Counted from the first letter of the stretch, positions 35,425 to 47,338 are shown. The stretch is DNA of 64,000 bases from Halichondria panicea (GCF_963675165.1 NC_087379.1:620001-684000); one strand, 5' to 3'. The notes: generated by a model from the sequence alone, not told the origin. Numbers and translations: made by a program.

Positions 35425-35646
35425 CTCTCGTGCATGGACAAAGATGATGTGTACAGTTTTGGAGTGCTTGCTTGTGAAGTGGTAAATGCCAGATTTCCTG
35501 AAGCTGCTGTATTTCTGCGTCTGCTATCGAGTATGGAAGGTGTATGGCGGGAGCTCCACCCACTCATTACCTCCTGTGTCTCTCACTCCCCTCAGGACAG
35601 ACCCTCCATGGACACACTGTGCTACACCACATCAAACAATTGAACT
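35425..35646 (+). pseudogene. kinase last-exon fragment, unit 3 boundary (frameshifted)
   Basis: Same block as at 23598. The acceptor is lost (CACACACTCTCG) and a 2-base insertion (GACACACTGTGC) shifts the frame near the end, giving MDTLCYTTSNN. Confidence 0.85.
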
Positions 35647-35827
35647 CTGAGTCTTAGCATTGGTGCATGAGTGTGTTATTATTAATTTGTGTAAAGAAAT
35701 TTTGTTAGCTTATTCTGCAAACAAAGTGGGGGAGTGGCTGCTCAAGATGAGGGGGTGTTGCATGGGGTCAGAGATCAGAAAGCCATGTGGACTCACTGAA
35801 TTAAAACTGTACTAGATATCATGCAAG

Positions 35828-35997
35828 ATGAAGGCAGCCTTGATAGCAGCCACGGTCCTCACACTTGTCTGCTCCCTTCATAAAGCCAGCTCTCTGGGGA
35901 AGCTGAACTTACCGGTGGTTTTACTTCCCTATGTCCCCTCCAGCACTGGAGTCAAGGTCAACTTCACTCTGAGCTCCCCTCAAGGTTGCTTCTCTTG
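35828..35997 (+). pseudogene. NUP210: NUP210 signal-peptide exon, unit 3 (best preserved)
   Basis: Open throughout: MKAALIAATVLTLVCSLHKA, KLNLPVVLLPYVPSS, GVKVNFTLSSPQGCFSW; donor TCTTG|GTCAGT. This matches the NUP210 start (Leu-rich signal, then a KLNxPxVLLPF-like block and VNFTLxxxxGC-aromatic-W). The exon 2 stub at 36234-36262 (LKIKPDIVS) is truncated by the deletion shared with units 2 and 5. Confidence 0.8.
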
Positions 35998-36347
35998 GTC
36001 AGTGTACCTACTGTGTGTGTGTAGGGGAGGGGGATACTCGTGCAAGCTGTGACCATGAGTTACAGTCAATAGTTAATTAAGCTTGGTGCAAAGATTTAGC
36101 CCTAAAAACAATTTTAACGTGGCTTAATATTGCTCGGTGAATTCCAGCGTCCAATAATTATTATATAATTATAGTGCAATAAAAATAATATTAATGATTA
36201 CGTATAATTATTATGCCACGCCCACACACACAGGTTGAAGATTAAACCGGACATAGTGTCAGATATCTAACCATGCAGCTAGCATACTTGTAGTGATATA
36301 TATGTGTCTCTCCCCTGCCCTAACCACACCCCCTCACACACGTGCAG

Positions 36348-37022
36348 GTGTTGGTAAGTCCACCCTCCTCCGCTCTATGGCGTGTCGTGAGCTGCGTCTA
36401 CCAGCTGGTGTGAGTGTACTACACGTGGAGCAAGAGGTCACCGGGGACAACACACTAGCGCTGGATAGTGTACTCGAGTGTGATACTGAGAGAGTGCAGC
36501 TGCTCGCTAGAGATGGGGAGCTACTGGCCTCAGGGGACAAGGACACAGCAGCAGGCAGGTCTGTGTACCAGGAATGGGGGGGGGGGGTGTTTTAAGTATA
36601 GTAAAATTACAATACTGAAAAATAAAATGTTATTACCAAATTAGTATCCAGCTATAATTATGGTTATCAGTGTGTAGGTGTCCTAGTGTGTAGTGTACTG
36701 TGTGTTTGACTGCTAGTGAGCATTCGTATGATTATGGTTTGTGTGTATATTTTCAGTCACTTATTTTCAGTACTTTATTTACCTTTCATCTGCCCCTCCC
36801 TCTGTATGTGTAGCGCTTCTGATGAGCTGGCTGAGGTATACCTTCCACTACAGGAGATAGACGCTGACAAAGCACCAGCAAGGTAACTGTACCCAGTAGA
36901 TCAAGTACCATCTTACACACTGTGCTCACTCACTCACTCACAGAGCTGGCTGTATTCTGGCTGGTCTGGGGTTCACTCCACAGAAGAATGAGATTTTATC
37001 TGGCTAAGACACTATTTGCAAC
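36348..37022 (+). pseudogene. ABCF3: ABCF3 fragment, unit 3
   Basis: Exons 36348-36558 (GVGKSTLLRSMACRELRLP ... ELLASGDKDTAAGR), 36814-36882, 36944-37022. The first two are open. The third has TCTGGCTAAG (stop) and a mutated donor (TTGCAACGTAAG). Confidence 0.85.
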
Positions 37023-37089
37023 GTAAGCAGTTTTTGAGAGACGGAAGTGCTGACATTAATTAATCTTCTGTTTTCTAGGGGAAGGTATG

Positions 37090-37560
37090 GGTGTTTTTTC
37101 AGAATCAGGCCTGTTTTCAGAGCTGTCTTTTAGCTGCCATAATTTGAATTCCGTGGATACAATTTCAATGATTTTCTGATTTTCTGAAAGCTTAGAAAGA
37201 GACCTTTCAAATGGTGTCATCAAAGTTTATATTTGAGAGATAAAAGTATTTGCCAATTTGGCCATACCATGAAGAATAGCCCATGGTCCAAGGCCGAAAA
37301 ATTACAAATTACATCTTTCAAATGGTGTCATCAAAGTTTATATTTGAGAGATAAAAGTATTTGCCAATTTGGCCATACCATGAAGAATAGCCCATGGTCC
37401 AAGGCCGAAAAATTACAAATTAGGGCTCCAACGAAATGTCGTATCGAAACACATCATTTATTTCTAAGCTTTCAGAAAATCATAATGTTTTGACATTGGA
37501 TCAACATTAATGCCATGCATTGAAGAATCAGGTTTGTTTTTAGAGCTATCTTTTAGAGGC
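37090..37560. repeat. fold-back repeat with internal duplication (unit 3)
   Basis: Same family. A segment of about 105 bases (TTTCAAATGGTGTCATCAAA ... AAATTACAAATTA) is present twice in direct orientation (about 37206-37311 and 37317-37422). Confidence 0.8.
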
Positions 37561-37710
37561 CATAACTTGTGTTAGGAACGTCCTATTTAAAAAACTCAAA
37601 GACGAATTCTGTAGCTCTGAGAAGACACTATTGTATACAATTAAAGTGTCTTAAAACCGCTAATTGCTCGCAGTGCCAAAGCTGACTAATTTGTGTGTCC
37701 TATGCTGTAG

Positions 37711-38176
37711 ATGTGGGAACACGGAACCATCGTCGGTTGTGTGCAGTGTATTATAGTCGTACCCCCAGGTTTGAAGTGATCCGTGGACTACTGGACTGTG
37801 TCATGCAGCTGCTGGAGGTGTCCTTCACCAAAGATGGCAGTGGATACTTCCTCAATGCAGCTGAAGGTGAGGGTTGCATAAGCACAGCTGTGTATGTGTG
37901 TTAGGGACTTGTGAAGGAACTACTGTATATGCATTCATTCCAGTTTGTTGGGAATTAGTGGCCTTGAGTTTTTGAAGTGTACGTGTTGGGAAGATTATTT
38001 TGTCAGAAAATTAATTCCTACAACTACACTTGCTCACTGCCCACACTTCTGCACTGCTTGTGTTTACCGCCCCCTCCTCTGCACACACTCCACAGACTCT
38101 ACCTATTTCCCGGACCGTTGTGCAGAGGTGTCTGTACGTGGGAAGGTGATCGGGAAACTGGGCGTGCTCCATCCTG
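37711..38176 (+). pseudogene. FARSB: FARSB C-terminal fragment, unit 3
   Basis: Exons 37711-37866 and 38096-38176, both open with good splice sites. Substitutions at conserved places include VIRGLLDCVM for [10 protein letters not shown] and YFPDRCAEVS for YFPGRCAEV. Confidence 0.85.
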
Positions 38177-38232
38177 GTATGTCTGTTGTGCAGCTCTAGT
38201 GTGTGTGAGACTGGGAGGTGTGTCTGGTGCAG

Positions 38233-38300
38233 CTGTTCTCACGGCCTCCTCCAACCAGTACCTGCCCTCCGTACTCTCCAGGGAGAACCTATTTCCTCAG
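38233..38300 (+). other. unrecognised exon U, unit 3
   Basis: Open AVLTASSNQYLPSVLSRENL frame with donor CAG|GTTAGT. Confidence 0.5.
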
Positions 38301-38929
38301 GTTAGTATGTGTTTCATCATGACCTCCTTGACAGTATGTACCCAGGTGTGTGTTTAGAGTCAATACTGCAAGGTCATGTACTGTACATAATTATGTCATG
38401 TACATATAATTATAGCCTGGATCCCAGGGTAGGCCGGTGAACGAGGTAATCCTTTTGTTTGTAGTTAGTGTGCTTTAGTAACCATTAAAGATCTAACATA
38501 CTCTTCTTGAGGGGAGGGGTAGTTAAACACATTATTTTAGTACCGTTGATCCAATGTCAAAATTTATCGTATTTTTCGGCATTGGACCATCAGCTATTAT
38601 CCATGGTTGTGTCCAAATTAGTTTTGTAGCTCAAAATAATATGAACTTTGATGGCAAGATTTGAAAGGTATAATTATTATCTTGTTGAAATTGAATGCCC
38701 AAATTAAGATCGTTCTATTGTTTGATGTAGTAGTGAGATGAGCAAAATGTAACCCACGTGACAACGTTAGAATCTTTATCTCCATTTTGAAGATGTTCTT
38801 TCTTTGCAGCTAATTTAATACCATGACGATTATAGGCTCATGTGATTCCCATATCTGGGTATCATAATTATTAGCTTGTACATGTAGCTACATGTACAAT
38901 CAGTGTAAGATCTAACCTCGGTTCTAATT

Positions 38930-39610
38930 ATTAGTATGTATGTGTGTGTGTGTGGGTTGTAGTACGTGATCTATGAAGTGGGAAGAAGGGGAAAGCATGG
39001 AATTAGAATGGGAAATTATTGGTCATACATTTTTTGTTGATTTTTGGTATTCCTTAGAATTTAGGAGGTAAAAATTAATTTCTGGTGGTTTCGTGTAGTT
39101 GATGTTCTATATCTTGAGTTGGTGTTGTTGTGTTAATCTGTACGTACGTTGGTCACAGAGTACAAGAGAGCATTGTTGTATGTAGTCGTCCGTATCTATG
39201 CCAAGATTTGTGTCTGCTGGTTTATGCTGGTTTATGGAGATTTCGGTTCTTTGTTGTTTAATTTTGGCGAGGGCATATCGTGTGTTTGTTAAGGTTGGAT
39301 GTTGTTTGGTTAAATATGAGTAGTTTTTGTCCAATTCTGTTTGAGTGTAGGTTATATAATTCAATTTCAGTTCATTCGTCTGTAATTTATTATGGTCTAT
39401 CTGTAAGAGGTTGTTCTCTTTTGAAGTGGTCTCAGGCTGCTTGTATGGGCATTGGGTTGTGATGGACAATGAGCACTTGGAAATAATTACCTGGTGTTGA
39501 TTGTTTCGTCTCTGTCTCGCTGGGTATCTCCTGGTGCGTTGTTGAGCTTGTATATATTGCTCATCCCTTCAACACTGGATTATTGTCATTAGCAACAAAA
39601 GTTTTGATAC
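38930..39610 (-). mobile_element. Penelope-like remnant (unit 3)
   Basis: Minus-strand frame 39469-39107 (…LTNTRYALAKIKQQRTEISI…) is the diverged piece between the N-terminal region and the reverse transcriptase. The KGLSF part is deleted here. Its right end joins TGTTGATTGTTTCGTCTCTG, common to all units. Confidence 0.5.
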
Positions 39611-40084
39611 GAAAATATCCCGACCACAAGAGAAGGCCGGTGGTGTGAGTGGGTGGGGCAATGGAGTCCACTCAACCATGCATCTCATGGACCCAATTAA
39701 GAGTGTTCTAACATAATTATACACGTAGAGATTATCATCCGTATGTATGTATGTATGTATATGAAAAAGATTGATTTTATTAATCTATGGTGTGAATCAA
39801 TCTCAAACTTAGCCAGTGTATATTTGGATGGGCTGTACCAAAATCGCATGGACCCAAAAATGTGGACAGTGCAGAAAGTGATCCACAGAGAATCAGAGGA
39901 TTATTTGCCCATGCACACAAGGAAACTATGACCTCAGTAGTGGGCGTACAATGTTATACTACTGTAACAATAACAATAGTAATGGTCCATATTCGTACAA
40001 ATGTATAATAATACTTGTCCTACATACAATATAGAATTGTACGTTTGTATGGAACATTAATCACTACTATTGATCAATGCTGTT

Positions 40085-40188
40085 GTTGTGCATGCATCAC
40101 CTGACCTGTCACTGTGAGAGCTGTGAGTCTATAGCTGCTTTTGCCAAGCTTTGAGCTTTTCTTTCTACTACTAAACACTTTTCTAAAG
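40085..40188 (+). promoter_or_regulatory. leader exon of TRIM-NHL copy 3
   Basis: Same conserved block ending CTAAAG|GTGAGC. The intron ends at the acceptor at 40311; its pyrimidine tract is shorter than in the other copies (the CCCCCC run is lost). Confidence 0.6.
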
Positions 40189-40321
40189 GTGAGCATAATT
40201 ACTGTACATGTTCTGATACATTCGTTTGTAGTTTTCGTTGCTTGAATTCTTTGTTATAAATTATACAGCTTGACACGCCCCCTTTTTAGCCTATTGTTAT
40301 CCTTTTCTCAGTTTTGTGTCA

Positions 40322-42565
40322 ATGGCTGAGAGGCCGAGTGCTGCTCAAGAAGCTCTCTCCAAAGTGGAGGACCAACTGTCATGCCTAGTCTGTCTGAAGC
40401 CCTACACCAACCCTCGACTGCTCTCCTGTTTCCACGTCTACTGTCAACATTGTCTCGAGGATATAGTTGCCCACAATCGACAAGGCCAGCTGGAATGCCC
40501 CAAGTGTCGCCGGCCCACCCCCCTACCCCCCACTGGTGTGAGTGGCCTCCAGGCTGCCTTCAATATACACCATCTCTTTGACATCCAAGAAACACTCAAG
40601 AAGGTTAAAGAGCCTCAGAAATTGGCTTGTGAGAAATGCTCCAAAACGACTCGTAAAGCCACCAGCTTTTGCCGACAATGCACCAAGTTCATCTGCGATC
40701 TGTGTACGAACATACACAAAGAATACGAAGAGTTCGAAGGTCATGAAGTCGTTACTATCGAAAAAGTTGAGGGTGATTTGATTCGCTTGGTCTCCCCAAA
40801 GAAGACGTCCTCTCGCTGCCCTAAACACGACGACATAATGAGACTTTATTGCGAAACTTGTGGAGAAGTGATTTGTATCAATTGCACCGTCCAAATACAC
40901 AAAGACCACAAGTACTGTGTGATTGCCGACACCTTTGAGAGCCACAAGAAAGAGATCCTGGACTCCCTAGGACCCGTTGAGAAACAGCTAGAGGCCACCG
41001 ACACAGCTCTCGTCAATCTGGAAGGACGACATGCCGAAATTATTGAACACGGAGGAAAAATTGCGACCAATGTCCACTCGAAATTCGATGAGCTCCATCA
41101 AGCTCTGTATGCTCTTGAGGGGGAGCTTATGGCGGAGTTGGAAGGCCACACCCAACAACAGCTCAAGAGCCTCTCTGCTCAGCGAGAGGAGGTGGAGATC
41201 CTCCAAACCCAACGTAGCAGCTGCCTGCATTTTGTGAGGGAGATCATTCGTACCGGGTCTCCAGGAGACGTGCTCAAGATGAAGCAAGGTGTGGTGAAGC
41301 AAGTGAGAGAGCTGGTGGACACCTTTGACCCCAACACCCTAGAGCCTCGTGAGACAACCAACACCTGTTTTGTGCCTTCTGCTCAGCTAGTCAAAGATTG
41401 CAAAGAATTTGGAGCCATCGGTATACCATCAGTAACTGTCACCCCTACAAAAAGACTCGACAAAACCAGAGTACAAGGATCCACTAGTCTTCGATTTTCA
41501 AACACAAATCATCCACTGATCCAAATTCCATCCTTGAACATTAAAGCCGAACTTATATCGAAATCAACGAATCAGACGACAAACTGTGTTGTGAAGGAAC
41601 GAGGGAAGGGAGAGTACGAGATCTCCTACCAGCCAACAGTGGGCGGGGCCAGCGAGCTGATCGTGAGAGTGGGTGGAGAGGAGGTGGCAGGAAGTCCATT
41701 CCCTGTAGCAGTCAAGACTCCGATCGATAAACTAGGAACTGTTATCAAGACTATCAATGATCTCAAGAAACCTCATGGAGTGGCACTCAACCAAGCTAGG
41801 GAGATAATTGTGCCTGAACAGGGTGCTGGTATTGTCTCGATATTTAGCCCCACAGGAGACAAGCTGCGAACATTAGACACTCGAGGCACAGCTGTTGGGA
41901 AGATGAAGAATCCTTGTGGTGTGGCAGTGGACGGTGATGACAATATTCTGGTGGTGGACGGTGGTAATTATCGACTGTTGAAGTTCTCACGTGGAGGAGA
42001 CATGATAGCAGCAGTTGGTAGTCATGGCGATGGTCCAGGACAGTTTAACTATCCGAATTGTGTTTGTGTCAACAGTGTCAATGGGAAGGTGTATACGTAT
42101 GTGGTTGATAACGGTGCTCACTGTGTTCATATTTTCAACTCTGACCTCACCTTCTCCAGCAAGTTCGGCAGTAAAGGCAGTGGTAATGGACAGTTTAATC
42201 GTCCCTGGGACGTTGCATCCGATCGTAGTGGTTGTGTGTATGTGGCTGATGCTGGTAATACTCGAGTGCAAGTCTTCACACCCGATGGTGGCTATCTGAG
42301 GCAGTTTGGGAAGAAAGGCGGTGGAAATGGAGAACTTTACTACCCTGCCTGCATCTGTGTGGACTGTGATGATCTGGTGTATGTGGCGGAGTATGGGAAC
42401 AAGCGTGTCTCAGTGTTCACGTATGAGGGAGTGTTTCTCAAGTCGTTTGTATCACCTGGATCTGGACCAGGACAGTTCAACAGTCCTTATGGAATAGCAG
42501 TAGACCAGTGTGGTGTGGTGTATGTGTGTGATAATGGCAACAATAGAGTGCAAATATTTTCCTAG
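40322..42565 (+). CDS. TRIM-NHL protein, copy 3 (intact)
   Basis: 747 residues, same architecture as copy 2. Differences: LKPYTNP in the RING where the others have LEPYTNP; B-box 2 of the CINCTVQIHKDH type shared with copy 4; type B linker with an eight-residue longer stretch (HPLIQIPSLN region); and a two-residue insertion in NHL blade 3 (KVYTYVVD). NHL variable motifs are VDGGNYR, VDNGAHC, ADAGNTR, AEYGNKR and CDNGNNR. All RING and B-box ligands are present. Every other statement on function is family inference. Confidence 0.95.
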   Translation: MAERPSAAQEALSKVEDQLSCLVCLKPYTNPRLLSCFHVYCQHCLEDIVAHNRQGQLECPKCRRPTPLPPTGVSGLQAAFNIHHLFDIQETLKKVKEPQKLACEKCSKTTRKATSFCRQCTKFICDLCTNIHKEYEEFEGHEVVTIEKVEGDLIRLVSPKKTSSRCPKHDDIMRLYCETCGEVICINCTVQIHKDHKYCVIADTFESHKKEILDSLGPVEKQLEATDTALVNLEGRHAEIIEHGGKIATNVHSKFDELHQALYALEGELMAELEGHTQQQLKSLSAQREEVEILQTQRSSCLHFVREIIRTGSPGDVLKMKQGVVKQVRELVDTFDPNTLEPRETTNTCFVPSAQLVKDCKEFGAIGIPSVTVTPTKRLDKTRVQGSTSLRFSNTNHPLIQIPSLNIKAELISKSTNQTTNCVVKERGKGEYEISYQPTVGGASELIVRVGGEEVAGSPFPVAVKTPIDKLGTVIKTINDLKKPHGVALNQAREIIVPEQGAGIVSIFSPTGDKLRTLDTRGTAVGKMKNPCGVAVDGDDNILVVDGGNYRLLKFSRGGDMIAAVGSHGDGPGQFNYPNCVCVNSVNGKVYTYVVDNGAHCVHIFNSDLTFSSKFGSKGSGNGQFNRPWDVASDRSGCVYVADAGNTRVQVFTPDGGYLRQFGKKGGGNGELYYPACICVDCDDLVYVAEYGNKRVSVFTYEGVFLKSFVSPGSGPGQFNSPYGIAVDQCGVVYVCDNGNNRVQIFS

Positions 42566-42744
42566 TTTATTTTTGTTATTTTGTTAATTAAATTTTGTTG
42601 AGTTATTGTAACATTGCTAATGAATATTGAAATTGAAACCAGTGAATTCTTTGCCCATGCTGTCCCTGTGTACGTGTGTACTGAGTCTCTCCTGTTATAG
42701 TCGTACCTTTAGTATCGTACCTCACCCCACCCCCTCTGCTGCAG

Positions 42745-42905
42745 GGTCTCCATGGTGACATGGTGTGAGGGAGAGAGCGTGACAAGGGGTGGAGCCTGAT
42801 ATCATCAAGCTACTAGTCATTGAGAACATGATGCTACAACCCTCCATGGATGTGTACATTCTGCCACTGCCACCCACAGAGGTCAAGGGTCACCGGACTA
42901 GAAGC
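42745..42905 (+). pseudogene. NUP210: NUP210 internal exon, unit 3 (deleted)
   Basis: GLHGDMV is followed at once by a deletion that removes the VAGxNTGxAKVKV codons. EPDIIKLLVIENMMLQPSMD and VYILPLPP remain. Confidence 0.75.
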
Positions 42906-43033
42906 CATAATACAAGACATCAGTTTTCTACTAAATTATTGTGTGTGGGTGGTGTGGGTGGTGTGGGTGGGTGTGGTGTGTGGATCATTGTCTCCTTGCT
43001 AAATAATACACAGAGCTACATTTGTCCTTGCAG

Positions 43034-43130
43034 AATCTCTTGTGCCGAGCCAGTTTCCATGACGATACGACTAGTGATTGGTCATATGCCAGACTTCCCT
43101 CTATTGACTCAGACCAACAATCACAATATT
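43034..43130 (+). other. unrecognised exon-like block, unit 3
   Basis: Same as 32698-32795 (NLLCRASFHDDTTSDWSYAR). Confidence 0.35.
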
Positions 43131-43890
43131 TAGTCTATATATATACGATTTTGTCAAACAACTATATATTTTTTCGATGTCTTAATTGTGTTTGTCTGCA
43201 GTTTCCTGTGTGGCCTTTGAACCAAAATTGAAATAATTAACGCTGTATGGGGCGTTTGAAAACTTCACATCGCTGCAATGGACGTGGTGATCGTCCAATC
43301 AGAATGCTCTACCCACCCCCCGACCTCCTCACTACAACACAAGGACTTAGATAGTAAGTGTGTCTTTGAGGGGGACAACTTTTGCCACTGATTTTAGCAT
43401 ACCATTACTTTGATAGAACTTCCTATAAGAGTTACATGTGTACAGTGGTGGCTGTACGACTTTGAGAGCCCGTAACTTGAATTTTGGTAGTCTGATTTCA
43501 ATTCTGAAAGTTAAATGGAGTTCATTCATTTGGCCATAATAGTTGGCCAGATTTCAGCTAAATACCATGGACTACAGTCCTGGTCTTTTTCTGACATTTT
43601 GTTGCTCATAATAAGGGGGTTGATTGTGCTATTTTATAGAGTATTAGCTTTCATAAAACCACAAAACCATTGAAATTGGACCACCTAAACATTTCTAGTA
43701 TCATAATTAAGCTAGGTAGTGTGTGGAATTGTGTCTGACTGCAATGTGTATACTAGCAGGGTTTCATCTAGTGGGGGGGGGGGCTGGGATGAACCTTCCT
43801 CCCCAAAATACTCATCTTCCCCCCAAATGTGTGTATAATAATGACATCATCACATTAGTACTGTCTATGATGTGCAATATGTAACTATAG
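43131..43890. other. non-coding stretch, unit 3
   Basis: Homologous to 32800-33442. Includes a poly-G tract (43780) and fold-back family fragments. No gene. Confidence 0.4.
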
Positions 43891-43905
43891 ATCTTCTGTG
43901 ATGCA

Positions 43906-44245
43906 CTAAGAGTGGGCGTAGCTCGTGGAGGGGTAAGGCTGGCAGTGGGCGTAGCTGGTGGAGGGGTAGGGCTGGCAGTGGGCGTAGCTGGTGGAGGGGT
44001 AGGGCTGGCAATGGGCGTAGCTCGTGGAGGGGTAAGGCTGGCAGTGGGCGTAGCTGGTGGAGGGGTAAGGCTGGCAATGGGCGTAGCTGGTGGAGGGGTA
44101 GGGCTGGCAGTGGGCGTAGCTGGTGGAGGGGTAAGGCTGGCAGTGGGCGTAGCTGGTGGAGGGGTAAGGCTGGCAGTGGGCGTAGCTCGTGGAGGGGTAA
44201 GGCTGGCAGTGGGCGTAGCTGGTGGAGGGGTAGGGCTGGCAGATG
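43906..44245. repeat. 33-bp minisatellite, about 10 copies
   Basis: Unit GTGGGCGTAGCTGGTGGAGG + GGTAAGGCTGGCA; variants alternate CTCGTGG/CTGGTGG, TAAGG/TAGGG and GCAGT/GCAAT. As 33 is a multiple of three and the unit lacks stops, several frames stay open on both strands. Present only in unit 3. Confidence 0.95.
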
Positions 44246-44454
44246 AGAGACATGTAATAAGGGGTGTGGTCAACAAATGTGGGAGTGGCCAAACATTATG
44301 CGGTATATGCGTAAACCTTCCCCCCTAACTTTTAATCCTGACTAGTACCCAGTACACTGTATACATAATTATGTGTTATTATACTCACATCATGCATACT
44401 ACTATCTACTCCCCCCACACACACACACACACACACACACGCAGCGATAATATT

Positions 44455-44753
44455 CTCCCGGAGTCAATTTCTTTCTTCTCTACTCCTTCGCAATCCACCA
44501 GAATTGACTTCTACTGTTCTTCAATTACCCTCTAAACAAGGGCGCCCTCACTATAACCCACGGCTCTGCTGATAATGTCATTGAGTTACTTGACTGTTTG
44601 CAGCACCCAGACACTGGTGAGGTTCATGACCTCCCGACCCTCATAACCAAGCACCAGGTGGTGGAGATCAACGACCCAGTGCAAGTGACCCTCAAACACC
44701 TCGTCATTCTCTGGGACCCCCAAACAGACTTCAAATACCAGCACCAATTGAAT
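44455..44753 (+). pseudogene. NUP210: NUP210 exons, unit 3
   Basis: Degenerate block at about 44460-44575, then the open exon 44604-44753 (HPDTGEVHDLPTLITKHQVV ... VTLKHLVILWDPQTDFKYQ), donor AAT|GTGAGT. Confidence 0.75.
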
Positions 44754-45243
44754 GTGAGTGTGCTAGCTAGCTTGTTGAGAGCTAAACCTGTGTAGGGTAC
44801 CAGCTACATAGGCTTGTACATGGCTTGTAATACCGTATAGCGGGTAATTTCCGTAAGGTGAAAATTTGTTCAACTCGAAAGCGGTGATTTTCGTTTGTCT
44901 GCAACCTACTGGTTTTACTAAATAATTATGAACAATTATAGGGATCTCCTTTATTAATTTTGTTTCAGATACAGCGACTTTTCGATTGCGAATTGCGAAC
45001 ATCGTAGCAATCTAGTCGAAAGTAACGATTTAGATTGGATATGCAATTCCCATACTTTGAATGCAATAATTATTATAGTTACAATGCAATCAAGCTTGTA
45101 CAGTGTCATTCACAATCCATTAACCTCTCATTGGATAGTACTGTCCCTATTCCTGTGTTGTACACTACTGTCTATTTAATTGTAGATTGTGTTATTTATG
45201 TTTATGTGATCAATTTCCTGAACCAACTTTCCCTCCCCCCACA
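44754..45243. other. non-coding stretch, unit 3 end
   Basis: Truncated CCGTATAGCGGG MITE fragment at about 44833, then AT-rich sequence. It carries the empty site of the 194-bp MITE at 45167-45183. Confidence 0.5.
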
Positions 45244-45244
45244 G

Positions 45245-45474
45245 TCTCGTGCATGGACAAAGATGATGTGTACAGTTTTGGAGTGCTTGCTTGTGAAGTG
45301 GTGAATGCCAGATTTCTTGAAGCTGCTGTATTTCTTGGTCTGCTATTGAGTATGGAAGGTGTATGGCGGGAGCTCCACCCACTCATCACCTCCTGTGTCT
45401 CTCACTCCCCTCAGGACAGACCCTCCATGGACACTGTGCTACACCACATCAAACAATTGAACTCTGAGTCTTAG
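45245..45474 (+). pseudogene. kinase last-exon fragment, unit 4 (open)
   Basis: Acceptor CCCCCACAG, open to the stop: MDKDDVYSFGVLACEVVNAR ... SMDTVLHHIKQLNSES. With the copy at 23598, one of two undamaged tails. No upstream kinase exons are present. Confidence 0.85.
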
Positions 45475-45658
45475 CATTGGTGCATGAGTGTTTTATTATT
45501 AATTTGTAAATAGAGATTTCTTATTCTGCAAACAAAGTGGGGGAGGGGCTGCTCAAGATGAGGGGGTGTTGCATGGGGTCAGAGATCAGAAAGCCATGTG
45601 GACTCACTGAAAGCTATAAACTACATGAACTATCTCTCCTATACTACTAGATATCAAG

Positions 45659-45801
45659 ATGAAGGCAGCCTTGATAGCAGCCACGGTCCTCACACTTGTC
45701 TGCTTCCTTCATAAAGCCAGCTCTCTGGGGAAGCATGTCCCCTCCAGCACTGGAGTCAAGGTCAACTTCACTCTGAGCTCCCCTCAAGGTTGCTTCTCTT
45801 G
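45659..45801 (+). pseudogene. NUP210: NUP210 signal-peptide exon, unit 4 (27-base deletion)
   Basis: MKAALIAATVLTLVCFLHKA, then GKHVPSSTGVKVNFTLSSPQ; the LNLPVVLLPY codons are deleted in frame. Donor TCTTG|GTCAGT. Confidence 0.75.
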
Positions 45802-46051
45802 GTCAGTGTACCTACTGTGTGTGTGTGTAGGGGAGAGGGGATACTGGTGCAAGCTGTGACCCTGAGTTACAGTCAATAGTTAATTAAGCTTTAGGTCTAA
45901 AAATAATTTTAACATGGCTTAATATTGCTCGGTGAATTCCAGCGTCCAGTAGTTATAGTGCACTGCAATAAATATTAATGATTATTATGCCACCCACACT
46001 CACACTCCACACACACACACACACACACACACAGGTTGACCACACACACAG

Positions 46052-46196
46052 GTTGAGCACTAAACCGGACATAGTGTCAGTGAAGCCGCTGTATTTAATT
46101 TGGAGGAGGAGCCTGGATGCTCTCGGGAGGTAGAGCTCACGGCTCAGTCCACTCAGCCAATCCGATTGAGCAGCATCATCATCGATGAGGATATCA
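46052..46196 (+). pseudogene. NUP210: NUP210 exon 2, unit 4 (longest copy)
   Basis: LSTKPDIVSVKPLYL in one frame and EEEPGCSREVELTAQSTQPI-RLSSIIIDEDI in another, separated by a 4-base insertion (TATTTAATTTGG). The donor ATATCA|GTGAGA has the right phase to join CCACGGGGCAG at 57065, giving DITTGQTLRCD as in the family. Confidence 0.8.
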
Positions 46197-46684
46197 GTGA
46201 GAAGTGGTTAACTTACTTTAAAACTGTATGCCAAACTAACCGTACTGAAAATAATAATTATGACAAACAAACGGCCTGTTGGGACAAATGGTAGCCTAGG
46301 GACTCGGCTAATTAGAGTGAGTTTAGGTCTCTCAAGTATTTACACACAATATGTTGGGAGCTACATAAATCGACCATTCTACCAGGTAGCTATACTGGAA
46401 CAGGGAGAAGAACACAAGGCATTATTAGTCTTTGGTCCTTTTTATTATGTTAATTGGTGGCTGTGATTATTATGCTCTCCGTCTCATGATGCATTGAGCA
46501 CCTCTCCACAGAAGAAATGGATGGTCAGAACTCTCTATTGAACATGAAAATAGAAACTGTTTCATACTGCTGAATAGTAGTATTCATTTGTAAGAACAGA
46601 AATCTAACCATGCAGTTAGCATACTTGTAGTGATACACGTGTGTCTCTCCCCTGCCCTAATCACACACCCTCACACACGTGCAG

Positions 46685-47338
46685 GTGTTGGCAAGTCCAC
46701 CCTCCTCCGCTCTATGGCGTGTCGTGAGCTGCGTCTACCAGCTGGTGTGAGTGTACTACACGTGGAGCAAGAGGTCACCGGGGACAACACACTAGCACTG
46801 GATAGTGTACTCGAGTGTGACACTGAGAGAGTGCAGCTGCTCGCTAGAGAGGGGGAGCTACTGTCCTCAGAGGACAAGGACACAGCAGCAGGCAGGTCTG
46901 TGTACCAGGGGGGGGGGTGTTTTAAGTATAGGAAAATTACAATGATGAAAAATAGTATCCAGCTATAATTATGGTTACCAGTGTGTAGGTGTCCTAGTGT
47001 GTAGTGTACTGTGTGTTTGACTGCTAGTGAGCATTCGTATGATTATGGTTTGTGTGTATATTTTCAGTACTTATTTTCAGTACTTTATTTACCTTTCATC
47101 TGCCCCTCCCTCTGTATGTGTAGCGCTTCTGATGAGCTGGCTGAGGTATACCTTCCACTACAGGAGATAGACGCTGACAAAGCACCAGCAAGGTAACTGT
47201 ACCCAGTAGATCAAGTACCATCTTACACACTGTGCTCACTCACTCACAGAGCTGGCTGTATTCTGGCTGGTCTGGGGTTCACTCCACAGAAGAATGAGAT
47301 TTTATCTGGCCAGGACACTGTTTGCAAGGTAAGCAGTT
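46685..47338 (+). pseudogene. ABCF3: ABCF3 fragment, unit 4 (least damaged)
   Basis: Exons 46685-46895, 47124-47192 and 47250-47338 are all open with good splice sites (third: AGCILAGLGFTPQKNEILSG QDTVCK). Still only a slice of the first ATPase domain. Confidence 0.85.

Noticed and set aside
43906..44245. CRISPR-like array
   Set aside because: Units are contiguous with point variants and no unique spacers, and the genome is eukaryotic.
43812..44328. Repeat proteins of 128-154 residues on both strands
   Set aside because: Unit of 33 bp without stops keeps most frames open; no start context, splice sites or homology.
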